Position numbers and translations under genes: made by a program | Notes under the pieces: model-generated | The model's database searches: none | What the model saw: the letters and a program-made list of their open reading frames with translations, nothing else | Told to the model about the DNA's origin: nothing | Part shown: positions 1 to 19,998 of the stretch, piece by piece | Position numbering within the stretch: position 1 is the first letter of the stretch | How the letters are laid out: every line of letters starts with the position of its first letter | Assembly (NCBI GenBank): GCA_027605045.1 | Contig: JAQFWX010000025.1 | Location: 496,001 to 560,000, forward strand | Direction: 5' to 3' | Length of the DNA stretch: 64,000 nucleotides | Source of the DNA: Phallus indusiatus | Taxonomy: Eukaryota > Basidiomycota > Agaricomycetes > Phallales > Phallaceae

Positions 1-2364
<2,364 letters not shown>

Positions 2365-3287
2365 GCTTTATGCAATACCCAGTCGAGATGACTGGTGCAA
2401 ATAGAAATGACCAGAAAGCAAAACCAGTCGGACGGAAAAGAAAATAAAAAGAGAGGACACAAGTCGTCAGGAGATTATTAGCAGTGGAGGGAGGGGTTGG
2501 TGTAGTGTCATGAGCTGACTTTGAAAAGTGGAACTTCTATCATAGCTCGCGACTGGCCGATGATATATATTTTTTTTCAGTTTCTGAGAGACTTCCTTCG
2601 GTTTCGATAGGGGTGACACGCAATGGAACCCCGAAAAAAGATGTTTACACTCGGCTGCAGCGAAATGCACCCACAGTGCTCTCCTGGGCCTGGACGCGGC
2701 TGTTGAGCCGGGCGTCAGTTGCAATGGCGCGACAGTCTCAGTTTGAGTGCCAATCAGGTATGCAGCAGATATTGGCGCAGTACTCATCAACAAGTTTGAT
2801 ATGCGTTCTATATGTTATTGTTATATTGTTGTGTTGCCTCCAAAAAGCTGGTCCAGGACTGGCTCAGGTTGGACTAGCTCGACTGGAGCCAGGAGCACTG
2901 GAGCTTGGGCCTTCTCACGTGACCGTGACAATGATTATGATGCGTTGCGCGCGACTCCGGCGGGTCTCCGAAGACTCATCTCACCAAGTTAGTAGTCGTA
3001 GTACATAGTGCTTACTGGTCGCTTGTTAGCAAGCTACCATAGTAGTTTAACTAATGTAATTACATACATCTATCAATATACAGTTTATGATATAAGTTAA
3101 CAATGCCGTATGTGTCAAAATGAAGTTGATGATGGGGAAACGGCTACTGATAAATAATAGATCGTGGGTGATGATCGGTGCGAAAGTTTTCGACAGAGAA
3201 ATCGATAGTGGCTTGCACTAGGATCTACGAACGAATGGCACCATTCAACTCACAGCTCCAAATATGATATGCAAGCTCGGTTTGCAC
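2365..3287. other. intergenic stretch, no recognised gene
   Basis: This holds the upstream region of the SNF1 gene and the 3' flank of the next minus-strand gene. Open frames on both strands (for example 2613-3008, plus) have no recognisable domain and no splice-supported extension. Nothing else was recognised. Confidence 0.5.
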
Positions 3288-5203
3288 TCACATTAGTTGA
3301 TAAGTTAGTGATGTTACCGCCGTATCGCTAACGTAGCCTCCGTCCTTGACACCCTTCAGGCTAATCCGAGGTACTTTAATTTTGCTATCATCTTTCGATT
3401 TCAATCGTTCGGGTTTCTTCTCAGTTGCTTCTTCCTTCCATTTTTCCTTCGCGCCTTCATGCTGGCTTTTGGAGCGCTTGGAAAACACCCATAGACGCTT
3501 TCCTTGGGAAAGACGCTGCTGCGACGACGACGTTGAATCACGAGTCAAATCCTCCTCCTCAGGTGGATGATCGGTCGCAGTAGCATGGTCTTCTTCGGGC
3601 ACGGCAGATAGGGGAGCAGGCAGGACCCCAAACTCATCGGGAGTAGGTGTCTGAGGAATAAAAACCTTTAATCGTTCGCTGTTTTCGCCATCCTCACTCG
3701 CTACGCTCCTTAATTCAGGAGGCGGTGGTGAAGAAGATACTATCTCTGTATCTTTACTGGGCTTACGGCGAGCTGACAGAGAATGTCGTCTGCAATGACC
3801 ACTTTTACTCCCGGACGATTTCTTGTCTTCCGTGTCCAACTTTTCTGGCTCCACCGGAGTGTTTGTTACTGGTTTAACCGTTAGAGTTGAAGCTCTGTGT
3901 TCTCGTTTCCGTCGTTCGGTTTCCGCTTTGATCCACTCCTTTTCAGCCTTCAAAAAGGCCATCGCACGCTCCGATCCGGGCGCTGGAATATTGAATTTCT
4001 TGTACGGATCTGTCCGCATGGGTCTTTCGGGTGGCATCACGAGTTGTTCAAGGGGGACAGCGCCAGTGGGATTATTGTTACTATCAACCGATTGGTAAAG
4101 CAAGGAGTTTCCGGATGAAGGACTGGGGTCTAAAATTGACACAGAAGGTGAGACATCTTCTGGTTGCAGGGGTGTAATGGTCAGCACTGGTTGAGCAGCG
4201 AGACCAGAATCATCGCGCTGAGGTTTCCGACGGCCTAAAAATGTTATGTTTAATTTAAGACATTTTGAAGACCTGACGATCGTCTATTTACCTATTAATG
4301 CCTCCGCCGGCGATGGAACTATGACGGGTCGTTTGACAGCGAATGTGTCATTACCGTGCCAATCCGACTCATAATGTGCTATTTCTGGAATACCCCTTGC
4401 CGTGCTTGTCGTGTTGGTGAGTAATGCTGAAGCGGGACTATCGTAAGCCGGGAAATAGTCAGGGGATGGGCGGAGATCCAGATCGGTCGAATTCGAGACA
4501 AGAAAAGAAACCTTGCGAGAAGGTAAATATTGCGGTATTGACGGAGGTGTGGTACTACAGGTAGCAAGGTCCAAAGAATCCAGGGATTGTCTAGATCTTA
4601 GACCGATATTTGGAGAATATATATGTGGCAGTTTCCGTGAAGCACCGGCCGTATTAGAGATAAGGCCTGGCGATTCACGAGGGATTAGGGACAAATTCGG
4701 ATCCGAATCAATTTTAACAGTGGAGCTGGATGAGGACGCCGGCGCAGAATCGACTCTGGAGGGGAAGCTTGAATGTCGCTGGGTGTGCGGTCGTGGTCTC
4801 TCGCTAGTCAAATTGAGACTTGTATGTCTGCGATTCGATAACTTTGATGCATGCGATGATACAGCGTGTGGATAATGGTGCGCAGCCGCACGTGCCAATG
4901 GGCTCGTGGACGATGTTTGACTTGCTTGAGACGCGTTTCTTACATGCGACCGACGAGGTACTACCACGACTGTGTTTGTAGGGGCCAGTAGTTTTGTAAT
5001 TCTAGTCGGGAGGAATGGAACAATTACGCTCTTAATATGAATGTCAGATGAATACGAACGCAATAAAAAAGTTTTCCAAAGCTTACGGCTAACACGCCCA
5101 GAATACTAAAGAGAATACCAACCCATTTACGGGGATCAAACAATGATAGAATGGAAAGAATGGAAGAGGAAGAAGAAGACGAATTCGGAGATGCAGTAGG
5201 CAT
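3288..5203 (-). CDS. unknown single-pass membrane protein with long disordered tail
   Basis: I do not recognise this protein. The start at 5203 gives a Ser-rich N-terminus, then a hydrophobic segment (about residues 23-50, including KWVGILFSILGVLA) that should be one transmembrane helix. Exon 1 joins the next exon across an intron from GTAAGC to ATTAAG, giving LASVIVPFLP. A second intron near 4230-4286 joins ALIGRRKPQRDD. The rest, roughly 550 residues, is Ser/Pro-rich and disordered. It has a short Lys/Glu/Arg helix (SERAMAFLKAEKEWIKAETE) and basic, phosphosite-like stretches. No catalytic motif is visible. The stop at 3288 overlaps a possible GTGAGT donor, so a further small 3' exon is possible. 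It may be a fungal-specific membrane or cortical scaffold, but that is a guess. Confidence 0.65.
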
Positions 5204-5904
5204 ACGAAGTCACAGAAAACAAAACATCTGGTAAGGCAATCCAAGGCCAGCGAAAAAGAAAGGGAGAGAGAGCAAAAGCTAATGAGACGACTCCAAAGAT
5301 TTCAAATACACCGAAAACGGGTTTGGGTGGGCGTTACTGCCGGCTGATAAATTTGGAACGATGTTCGGCTATGGTTATGGTTTTGGAAACAATGGAAGCT
5401 GACTCCCTTGAAAGGAACTTGCGACGAAGACTTCGGGACAGAACGAGATGGGTTTAGAAGATTGCGAGGAATACCCTATTTCGAATTTCCTGATTTTTAA
5501 AAGACATAGCTCGCATAGTGAGATGGCAGGGCTGTTCGTAATGGTACGATTCAACTGGAACATTATTACGTCATTGCTGTTATTACAAACCGCACGAGAC
5601 ATGGCCTGGCGGCCTAGGAGATAATCGTCTGGCTTCGTCCGTTCATTACTTGAAGCCAGAAATTTCATGTTAAGAAGTGTTCAAATTTATTAGTTTACAT
5701 GAAGTTCAGGATTACGCCCAGCAGGAGACTAAATTAATTGCTAATGACGGTCACGGCGCGTTACTGACTAACATCTGTGTATACCTGCAATTTTACTCGA
5801 GAGGAACTCAGAATACGCACAAGAATAAAAACAATGAAATTACATTGCGTAAAAATACGAGACGAGCTGAATAAACTTAACACATGATGACGTGCGGAAA
5901 ATCA
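5204..5904. other. intergenic stretch with one unrecognised minus-strand open frame
   Basis: A 97-codon minus-strand open frame (5375-5668) starts MKFLASSNERTKPDD and has no recognisable domain, signal peptide or splice context. It may be chance. The rest is AT-rich flank between the membrane-protein gene and the HNH remnant. Confidence 0.4.
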
Positions 5905-6281
5905 TATAATTGTTTCCTGCAAAAGTTTGGCAGCAGAGCCATCTTGAGCTAGAACCAGGGATTTTTCCTTCAGAGCTTCCTTTACATTCGGCAGCACCTG
6001 GATAAGTGTGCAATCCGGCAACATGTTGCATAAAGTCTCAGATAGGCAGGCGATGGAAGTGGTAGATTATCTTCATTTTGTGTAGTGAAGGTGGTTTGTG
6101 GTAATGACGTTGAGTCTAAATAAATGAAATAAATGATATGAAGAGAAACAAAGAGTTAACATACCGTTTCTCAAACCATAAATGAGGTGATCTAAGTCAT
6201 GACATTTTTTACTCTGTGAATTCCAAGGTTTTCATATCCAAAGTATTTCATAATGTTGGGATATGTTGAATCTGGAGTAGT
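5905..6281 (-). pseudogene. decayed C-terminal part of an HNH-nuclease-like basidiomycete protein
   Basis: Read on the minus strand, pieces in three frames line up in order with the C-terminal half of the HNH-endonuclease-like proteins abundant in agaricomycetes. NIMKYFGYENLGIHR comes first. Then NVMT and DHLIYGLRNG follow in shifted frames. After an intron-like gap comes TTFTTQNEDNLPLPSPAYL, then LRLYATCCRIAHLS, and in another frame EKSLVLAQDGSAAKLLQE before a stop. Only about 375 bp remains and frames change at least twice, so it is unlikely to encode a working protein. Family assignment rests on remembered family pattern, not on a search. Confidence 0.5.
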
Positions 6282-6481
6282 TAGACGAGATATAGGGGTA
6301 TAATTTGGGCGCAGACATAAGACTCCAAACTCAACGTTCAACCCTCGAGATGGGATAATGGTGGAGACGAGCCGCTCCCTGTTGCGCTCCTAAGGCTATA
6401 TTATGAGACCAAGTTGTGTGACACAGCGTGACTCCCTGGCCCTGGATCTGAAGTTCGATACTTTGCCACCAGCTCGTTCTA

Positions 6482-10416
<3,935 letters not shown>

Positions 10417-10610
10417 TTTTACTATTAGATATTATTTCTCTCAAGCTATGTACCTGTATCAAAAAGCATATAAAATTCTTTGGACAAAATATGCCACTAT
10501 TAAATGAACTTATTAGTCATAGTCTAGCCGTTCTGCCGCTTTGTCATTCAGCTATATCTTTCTTCAACTTACTTGTAGAACTTCTTTTATAGGGCTGTGC
10601 TTCAAAGTCA

Positions 10611-12374
<1,764 letters not shown>

Positions 12375-12604
12375 ATGCTACTTTTCTGTATTGCACGCAT
12401 ATATTTGTATTGTGAATGTGAATCCTGTTTGTCACTTTGGCATGTCAAGGATCCGCAGCCCGGTAATGAAGCTTTGCAGCTCTTTGCTGTCATATTTATC
12501 GCTTATTCGACAAACGAGACAAGTTTTTTAATACAACTCGAAAGCGCTATCGAGTTGATGCCAGTGTTATAATTACTAGAACAAATAAAAATGTTCTATT
12601 CAAT

Positions 12605-14139
12605 TTATGTTTGAGGGACATCGTTACATACTCCGCGCTGTCTCAACAGCTCTAACTCTTCAATAACAGTAGTGAGAGCATTTATCTCCCAATAGCCATA
12701 TATAAGGCCGCTGTAAAGCATTGTCGTCGCCAACCAAGAAACGAACACAGTGAAAAATATGTAAATTGGGTTGATCCACGAGCGAGGGAGGAACGCCGAG
12801 GATATAATTAAACCGAAAACGATAGCGAGACAAATAACAAAAACGAGTAACTGAAAACGAGAATTGCTGCGGGAGATGCGGTAATAATTTATCAAAGCCT
12901 GTAGTGTGTCTTGAAAAGAAGAGGAGAAATCTGTTTCGAAAATGGTGAGTGGCCTGGTTATAACAGTAGCTTCTGTCCCGTTTGGTGGGGGCTCTTGAGG
13001 CTCGAGTTTGAAGCGAGCTTCAACGCCAAAATGATCGGAAAAAGAAAAATTGAGGCCTGGGACTCTCTCAGTGAAAGCTACGTTACACTGGACAGCTTTG
13101 ATGACATATTGTCGCTGGTGACCAGGAATTGAGGGGTGTCGGAAGAAGATGTAATCAAGACGCTTTCCCTGATATTTACGAGCAATTGGATCGAGTGGTT
13201 TATGAGCTGAATAGAAATTTAATGGAGAATCGGCTGTCACTCCACACTCATGTATAGCTTGTTGAGGCGAGGGGATATTTCTCATGCTCGCAACAGAAGG
13301 ATGAGTATCCTCCCATGCGTCCGCGAGACCAGCGTATTCTCTAATCAGTTTTATGGGTAACGTGTTCGGATTGTTATTAAAGTCTCCGAGCTGTATACAT
13401 CATTAGATCATTAGACCATGAAGTACATAGAATGGTTGGAACATACCACTATTACATAGCGGCCCAGCTGCGAGGATTTCCGGACAAGCTTCGCCAGCTC
13501 CCATGCATTAACAAGGCGATGGGCTCTGCGTTCTTCAGGACCATCTTCGCCCCCTTTCGCATACATCTAATTGGAAGAAGATAAATCAGAAATGGTTGCT
13601 AATTATAAACACAACTAACTGACATGAGTGTTGAATATCTCGACATCTCCTAAGATGGGGTGCTGAATGACGGCACTCGCAGCGGCTTTACCAACGAACC
13701 AGTCGCCTCCAGTCACATCAAGAGGAGAACCATTCAAGGAGTACGGATGGGTACTGGTCGCGATTATGGGGTATCTAGAAAAAATAGCCAGACCTGCACC
13801 GAACGCGCCACTGCGAGAAGGATTACGATACATTCGCGTACAGAAGGTGGAAAAGTTGTCATACCTGTAGAAAAATCTTGAGAAGGGCAATTGTTTGGAA
13901 ACTTTTGCTCGAACTAGCTGATAATCTGCAGAAACCCAGAGCTCCTGCAAGCCGATAATGTCATAAGTGGACGCAGCTAGTTGTTCGGCAATAGCAGCTA
14001 TTCGCTCTTTTCTATTTTTTGAAACATATTTCAAACCCCTGATTAAATAATTTTTGAGCTGTATTTCATTGACAATATTATGGCGGACAAAATCTCACCA
14101 ACAGTTTAGCGTGAGGACCTGAATGGAAGGTGAGGACAT
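12605..14139 (-). CDS. ISC1: inositol phosphosphingolipid phospholipase C (neutral sphingomyelinase type)
   Basis: This membrane-bound, Mg-dependent phosphodiesterase hydrolyses complex sphingolipids to ceramide. It starts at 14139: MSSPSIQVLTLNCW joins across a GTGAGA...TTTAATCAG intron to GLKYVSKNRKERIAA. The exonuclease/endonuclease/phosphatase fold is clear: Glu in YDIIGLQELWVS, the P-loop-like region GDWFVGKAAASAV, IFNTH, GDFNNNPNT, LDYIFFRHPS and the catalytic SDHFGVEARF. The C-terminus has two transmembrane helices (LLVFVICLAIVFGLIISSAF and IYIFFTVFVSWLATTMLYSG), the usual Isc1 topology. Four exons account for the coding region. Identity is firm. Confidence 0.93.
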
Positions 14140-14620
14140 GCGGGCGTCTAACACTGACGGTCAACCAAATCCATGGTTGACAGCATGCTCTGAAGGTAAG
14201 CATGCTGGATTGGTTACGTTGAAAGTGCAAGGATGAGAACAAGCAAAATCTCCTGACGGCTCGTGCAGATAAATTGTTTGCGAACTGTGTTTTGGAGTTC
14301 CTCATATCAGGAACACAGCCAGTTCAAGCAGACATTCTGCCCTGGAGCTGGATGACGGCCGTAATTTGCAAACGGAGCACTACTAGCCGTCTTGCATTGG
14401 ATTATAGTTACTTCAATTTCTGACGTTTCCAGTAGATCTCCAAAAGAATTTGGACATGTAAAAGCACAGGAGCTATCAGTTTTACTCGCAAGAGGCGTAT
14501 CATAATCCCACATATCTCAAATTGATTCCACAGACATTCTTATTTATTGTATTTGTTAGATTCATTTAAGTACAAACAGAAAACATAGATAACGAAAAAC
14601 GTATAGCTCATTTCAGCTGT
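14140..14620. other. short intergenic region between two minus-strand genes
   Basis: This is the promoter side of ISC1 and the 3' flank of the Nbr1-type gene. A 68-codon minus-strand frame (14307-14513) with several cysteines has no recognisable homology and no secretion signal. I treat it as chance. Confidence 0.4.
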
Positions 14621-17600
14621 TTAAATATCATCTTCACTGTCATACACCACTTGATAATCGTCTCTGTTTCCGTTGCGGTGAGAAGGAGAGGCGGATACAT
14701 CTCGTAAATCATCCCACTCTCCGTCCGAATTGTCCGTAACAGATATGGAGGGAACAGAAGAGACGTCGCTAGAATCATCAACTGACAAACTAGAGGTGGG
14801 AACAGTGGCTGGCGTCGACAAAACAGTGGTAAGGGCCGCGGCTGCTGAGTCGGTTGGGTGTTCCAAAGTACCAGGCATTATCACAGCGGAATTGGAGAGA
14901 GAGCTGTGATGAGATCCGTCTAAATCAACTTCTGCAGAAATAATACTGCAAGAAAGTAAGTAACTGCTGCTAACGCATTGTAATAAGAACTGGTCAACTT
15001 ACTCGCACCACATCTGAAAGTAAAACGGTCAACGCCAATCCTCATTTATGCAAAGGTAATATACTCACCGTGGGTCCGAAATAATGCAGGTTTGCATCGC
15101 GCAAACGCCAGTGGCTTATGTACCGATTCGGTTCGTCGGGTGCCTTCAGGTCTTTGATAACGATATCTGCTTCTTCTCCTGTTGCAAGACAATCGACGGG
15201 GTAGGCATTCGGCAAACCAGGAGAAGCACCCAATCTGGTACCGCCGACAAAGACAATTTCGACATTCTCCCAAGCTGGGCCATCATTTCTGATTCGCCAG
15301 CTTTTGATAAATTCAGTTCCGGAAGGGAAGACATGGCCATCCAATACATTCTCTGAGAGGAATGTAGCCGAGTACTTCGAAGTTACAGGCCTCATTGTCA
15401 TTGTAGCTTGGTAAATGGCGTTTACTCCTTGAATAAGATCGGTCATCGGGTTTGTAGTATTTGTTTCCGGGACGTGCTCGGCCTTGACATGTTGATTACG
15501 ATCCCATAAGTTATTGAAGCGCTGTTCACATAAAGGACACTTGTGTGCTAATAGATAGAATAAGAAAGGTGGGAATTGGTGGAAATCACAAAGAACGAAC
15601 CAACTGGATTCTGACTTCGGAAAAGGGCTTTTACATCGAGGCGAGAGGGTTTTCGATCTAAAACTTCAGGAAGTGCTATGCCGGTTTGGGTCGAAGTTGA
15701 ACCTGTGGGGTTCTCAAGGGCTTGTTGCAAGTGGGGGAATTCAGCGAGGAATCCATTCATTCGCTCCTTGAGCTCATTAATAGCAGTTCTGTTTTAAATG
15801 TTCAAGTTGACGTCACCCCCATCAAGTAATAACTTACGCATCTGAATTGTTAAAGCGTTCAAAGAATGGCTCGAAAACTGTTTCATAGGTGAAAGACTGA
15901 CCAGAAAGTGTTGCTTTGACTTCTTCAAAAAAACTCTTGGAATCCTGTCTGTTCAATGTCTGTCTCGCAGTCTCATTGTGTTTACGACGCCTAGCATCCT
16001 CCAATTCCTGAATTTCCTTATTCACCAAAGATTGTAGCCGTTCTTCGATTTCTTTGGGATTATCGACCGTATTGTTGACACTTGATTCAGCGGGAGTCTC
16101 TTTTACCGTTGAAGAAGCTGGTTGAGGAGAAGACGCGTCGGGCATAGAACCTTCAGAAGACAATTTGGGCTCAGATTGAGGATTCATGGCGACCGCTGCT
16201 CCCGTCGCGAGCGTATCGATGACTGCTCCTGAACCGATCGATGATGGGTTGGACTGCGTCTGTGCAGTCTGAGAGACCTGGACAGCTTGCTCTATCTTTG
16301 ACCTAGGAGGAATGAGTGTACTACCACATTTAAGTTTAAGCATGGGATGAGTATCGGGGTGTTGACTAAACGGAAGGGCCTCGCAGTTCTGGCAGAGATC
16401 GAAATCCGGACAGTCAGGATGCATGCACTACCAAATGTTAGTGCAGAACGCTCTTCAGAAAACCTCATATATACCTTGTACTGAACGCCCACAATTCGTT
16501 TAACACAGACTGAAAAAAGAGTTAGGAAAAGTCTTTCAAGATACAAATGTAAGTGCAAACCGTTGCAAGTAGCAAAGTGATAAACCGAGGACGGTTTACG
16601 GCGAACCTAAAATATGTTTAGCATCATTGTGTCCATGAAGACGGCTGGGAGCTACTTGCCATATAATCCTCTTGGTCATGGATCTTCACAAACGAGTGGC
16701 CTGGATGTTGTTCCGGGGTAATGACAAAGCAGGATGAGCAGGTGTCAAAATCTGGACAATCAAGACACTTGAATCGTTGGCCAACAATTCTAGAGTCGCA
16801 AAGATTACAACGTGCGAGATGAACGGCTTGCGAGGTGGTTGTAGGCAGTAAAGGAGGGGTGATTATTGCAGGTGTCGTATAAAATTTCACTGCGTTCTGC
16901 GCGTGAGCAACTAAGAAGCGATGCGTGTTATCATGTTCATGCTCTCTTTTACAGGATGTCAATAACATTGGTCAAATGTAAAACATCGTAAAGAATGAAA
17001 CTTACCCTATGCAGGCCTCGCATAAATCATAATCTATATGTGCATATTATCGCCTATTGCACCTGGCTATAGCGGCGAATATACATACCTTCGCAATTCA
17101 AGCACTTGTATCTACGATCGAAAATACGACTATCGCATCCGTCACAATACACAGTGTAGTGAGCATTTGTATGAGTTGCGTTTGTGCTTGTCGTTTGGGG
17201 TACAGTCGGTAGACCTGGGATCAAAGACTCCTCTGGAGTAGGGGCACTGATGGTACTAAATCTGTGTATCATACTCTTGTCCTCATTATGTTTATCAAGA
17301 GCACGATTAACGACAATGCAATTGGCACACTGTAAAGTGAGTTCTAGATGAGAGTATTATCTCAAAAGGGTAAAGCACTAACCAAATCATAATGGGGGCA
17401 TTCTTGACATTTGAACCGCAGTCCTTTGATCTGCTTTCCGCAGAAGTCGCACCAAATTCCAGGATGCAAAGTCTGGTAGGGCTCCAAACGAGGAGGAGAC
17501 TGGTTCTTCTCGACATTGAGATCATCTTCCGCCACAGACGGAGTATCAGGACGAGGCCGCATAAACGTGCCAGGAATATGAAGACTAGTATCGAGACTCA

Positions 17601-18227
17601 ATGGGGGAAGAGGAGATGATGCAGGCGGTGGTTCATTATGACGGGGCGTGTCAAAAGGCTCGAAGAATGAGTTCTCGTCTCCAAACGTATTCCCAAGTAC
17701 CACTTGCAAATTATGAAGGAAGCCGTCTATCATTCCTCTAATTTCTTTCTTGCCTTCAGCTATATTGCAGCATGGAGTGGGCCTTGCTGCCAGAGCATCG
17801 GGAACCGGGATTTGCGAGCCGGATAGTGTAGCGGGAACTAAATTAGCCCCACTGAACTGAGACAGGTCAGGCAAGCCACCGACACCAGAGTGACCATCCT
17901 CAACGACGGTAAAGGTTAAACAACCTTTGTTGAGAGATCCGTTAAGGAAAGGAGAGCAATACAATTCATACTGCTCTGATGTGCGAATGTGTTGGCCAAT
18001 GAGCAGTTTGCAGGATTTATCTTGAGAGAAATAGACATTAGACAGGTGATAAGGTCTGTGCAAACCAAAGACTCTCGAAAGCTTTCAAGATATTAGGAGA
18101 TAATTGAAGAGAAGAAAGCGCTGCGGCGAACCTGATCCTTTAAATTCTTAAACGGAGGGATGTGAGAGTCTACAAAGGTAATTTTGCGAGTCTCATTTCG
18201 ATAAGTTGCTTTCACAATGAACGGCAT
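14621..18227 (-). CDS. NBR1: Nbr1-type selective autophagy receptor (PB1, four ZZ fingers, FW domain)
   Basis: Selective autophagy receptors of this family link cargo to Atg8. The start at 18227 gives a PB1-like N-terminus (MPFIVKATYRNETRKITFVD; LKDQ joins LSRVFGLHRPYHLSNVYF). Four ZZ zinc fingers follow: IWCDFCGKQIKGLRFKCQEC, VYCDGCDSRIFDRRYKCLNC, ARCNLCDSRIVGQRFKCLDC and the one with KCMHPDCPDFDLCQNC. A Glu/Arg-rich helix comes next (about 15840-16070), then the FW (Nbr1-like Ig) domain. Its four tryptophans are visible in FIKSWRI, GPAWENV, SHWRLRD and, after an intron, TMWCE. The tail ends in an acidic disordered stretch with SDGEWDDLRDV (14714-14746 region), a canonical Atg8-interacting W-x-x-L, and a second candidate, DDYQVVYDSEDD. 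Domain architecture makes the assignment strong. Not every intron border was fixed. Confidence 0.92.
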
Positions 18228-18851
18228 TAGAGTTATGAAAAGATGTTAAAGAGAAGGGTTGATGATACGTGTCTCAAACAAGAACAAGTCAACAAGTGGA
18301 TGGCACCGGTTCACTTGCGTAGCCAAGTCACCAACTGAGCTGGGCCGCCTGTGATTATATCGAACGTGACTAGGACATGTCACCTCAAAAGAGTTGTAGA
18401 AAGTATATAAATATGTTATATGAATCGCAATAATACATGGAATTCTTTCTCATTTAATTGATTAAAGTAGCAAAGAACTTGACTTAGAGCTTGGTTCAAA
18501 ACCTACAAGAAACAGGTCAGAAATGACGGGTGGTAAGGCTATCGGCAAGCCTCCGGCTACTTACGGCAACAGGCTCGGCTCCGACATCCACTTTGGGAAT
18601 TAATCGAATGAACACTGGACTCGATTACGTCTCATTCGCGTGCGGAATCTGTGCACTATATTTTTGAACTCGAGTTCATTAATTTGTTCTGAGCTTCAGA
18701 ATCAGAGCTGCAGTCAAATTGCAGCATCGAGCAGCAATGACGTCGATGGGACCGATAACGCCATCTGGATGTACTGGCACGTGCCAAATAGCAGGAGCCT
18801 GCAAGTTCGTGTTGTGACTATTCAACCTTGATTCAACCTGGAAAATCACCT
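18228..18851. other. divergent promoter region of NBR1-type gene and dehydrogenase gene
   Basis: This contains the upstream regions of two divergently transcribed genes. There is no coding pattern beyond short chance frames, and no regulatory motif that I can name. Confidence 0.5.
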
Positions 18852-19998
18852 ATGAAAGCGTTAGTTATTGGTAATTCCTGTGCTCATAACCTACGATAAA
18901 AAGGGTAATAACCTAATGAGAACGCAGGAGCATCGCGTGGTCTAGGCCTTGAGATGGTAAAAAAGCTGAAGAGCGATGGTGCAGACGTTTTCGCCACGGT
19001 CCGTTCTAAGCCAGCAGATGGGACGCTACCTCTTGGTATCTCGGTCATAGAAAATGTCGATGTTGCCGATCCTGACGCTGGCAACATCATTGTACGAGCT
19101 TTGAATGACACCAAACTGGATCTTGTCATAATTAATGCTGGTTATTTTGTTTCTGAAGTTCATTTATTTACATCGTTGTCATGATGTAATCACCAGTTGA
19201 CCTTCATCGCAGACTTTGGATCAGCCGAGCTATGCACAGGAGTTAGAAATGTACAAAGTGGTTGCAATCGGTCCTGTTTTCCTTGTTCATCATCTGTGAG
19301 TTCCAGGATTAATTCCACTCTGCATAAAGCACCAAACACATCAATGTTTTCGATTAGGCGGAAGAACAATGCTTTCGCTCCATCGGCAAAATTAATTCTT
19401 ATAACTACCGAAGGCGGCTCAATTACCTTAAGGACCCCCGAAGAGGGTGGTGGTAATTATGGTCATCATGGGAGCAAGGCTGCTGCGGTGGGGTTTCCCT
19501 TCCCCCTTCCCGAACTTTCTGACTATATTTAATTGTAGAACATGGTTGGGAAACTCTTAGCCTGTGATTTGAAAGCGAATGGAATAACTGTAGTTATGAT
19601 TCATGTCAGTATACAACATCGCATCAATATGCCCATTTGAATTATGGTTTTCTCAGCCGGGATTTATGCGAACTGATATGACGAAAAACGTTGGTTACGA
19701 CAAGTATTGGGATTCCGGAGGGGGCACTAGTGCACTATTCTTTTCTACCCCCGCCTGCGATTTTGACCCCATTTTCAGCCGTTGAACCTTCAGTAGCCGC
19801 TGAATCTACTGTGAATTTCATCTACGATTTGACTTATGAAAAGACTGGAACTTTTTGGGCACCTCGTGGTCCAAGGTTGAGATTTCAAACGAACCTGCGT
19901 TGATATAGCGAACTAATGTTTCATTTCAAAGGGACATTGGAGAGGCTGAGCGTGTTTTGGGGAAAAATCTCTCTACACCGCTAGAATTACCTTGGTAA
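18852..19998 (+). CDS. short-chain dehydrogenase/reductase (SDR), atypical active site
   Basis: Eight exons (18852-18870, 18928-19157, 19213-19295, 19358-19487, 19539-19604, 19657-19729, 19779-19875 and 19932-19998) total 765 nt, or 254 residues with no internal stop. The Rossmann nucleotide site reads GASRGLGLEMV, and the NAG motif is present (LVIINAGYFVSE). LILITTEGGSI supplies the serine strand, followed by GNYGHHGSKAAA and NMVGKLLACDLKANGI. The proline after strand six is in IHPGFMRTDM. Where classical SDRs have Tyr-x3-Lys, this protein reads HHGSK, so the usual tyrosine position is histidine. Substrate is unknown. It is the nearest upstream gene, on the same strand, to the repeat-peptide precursor 1.6 kb away. 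A functional link is possible but unsupported. Confidence 0.88.

Noticed and set aside
2613..3008. 131-codon plus-strand open frame upstream of SNF1
   Set aside because: It lies in a promoter region, has low-complexity Leu/Gly/Ala repeats near its end and no family match. It is probably chance.
19135..19800. Idea that the SDR is a pseudogene because its pieces lie in several frames
   Set aside because: Eight exons with usable splice sites give 765 nt without a stop and keep the family motifs.
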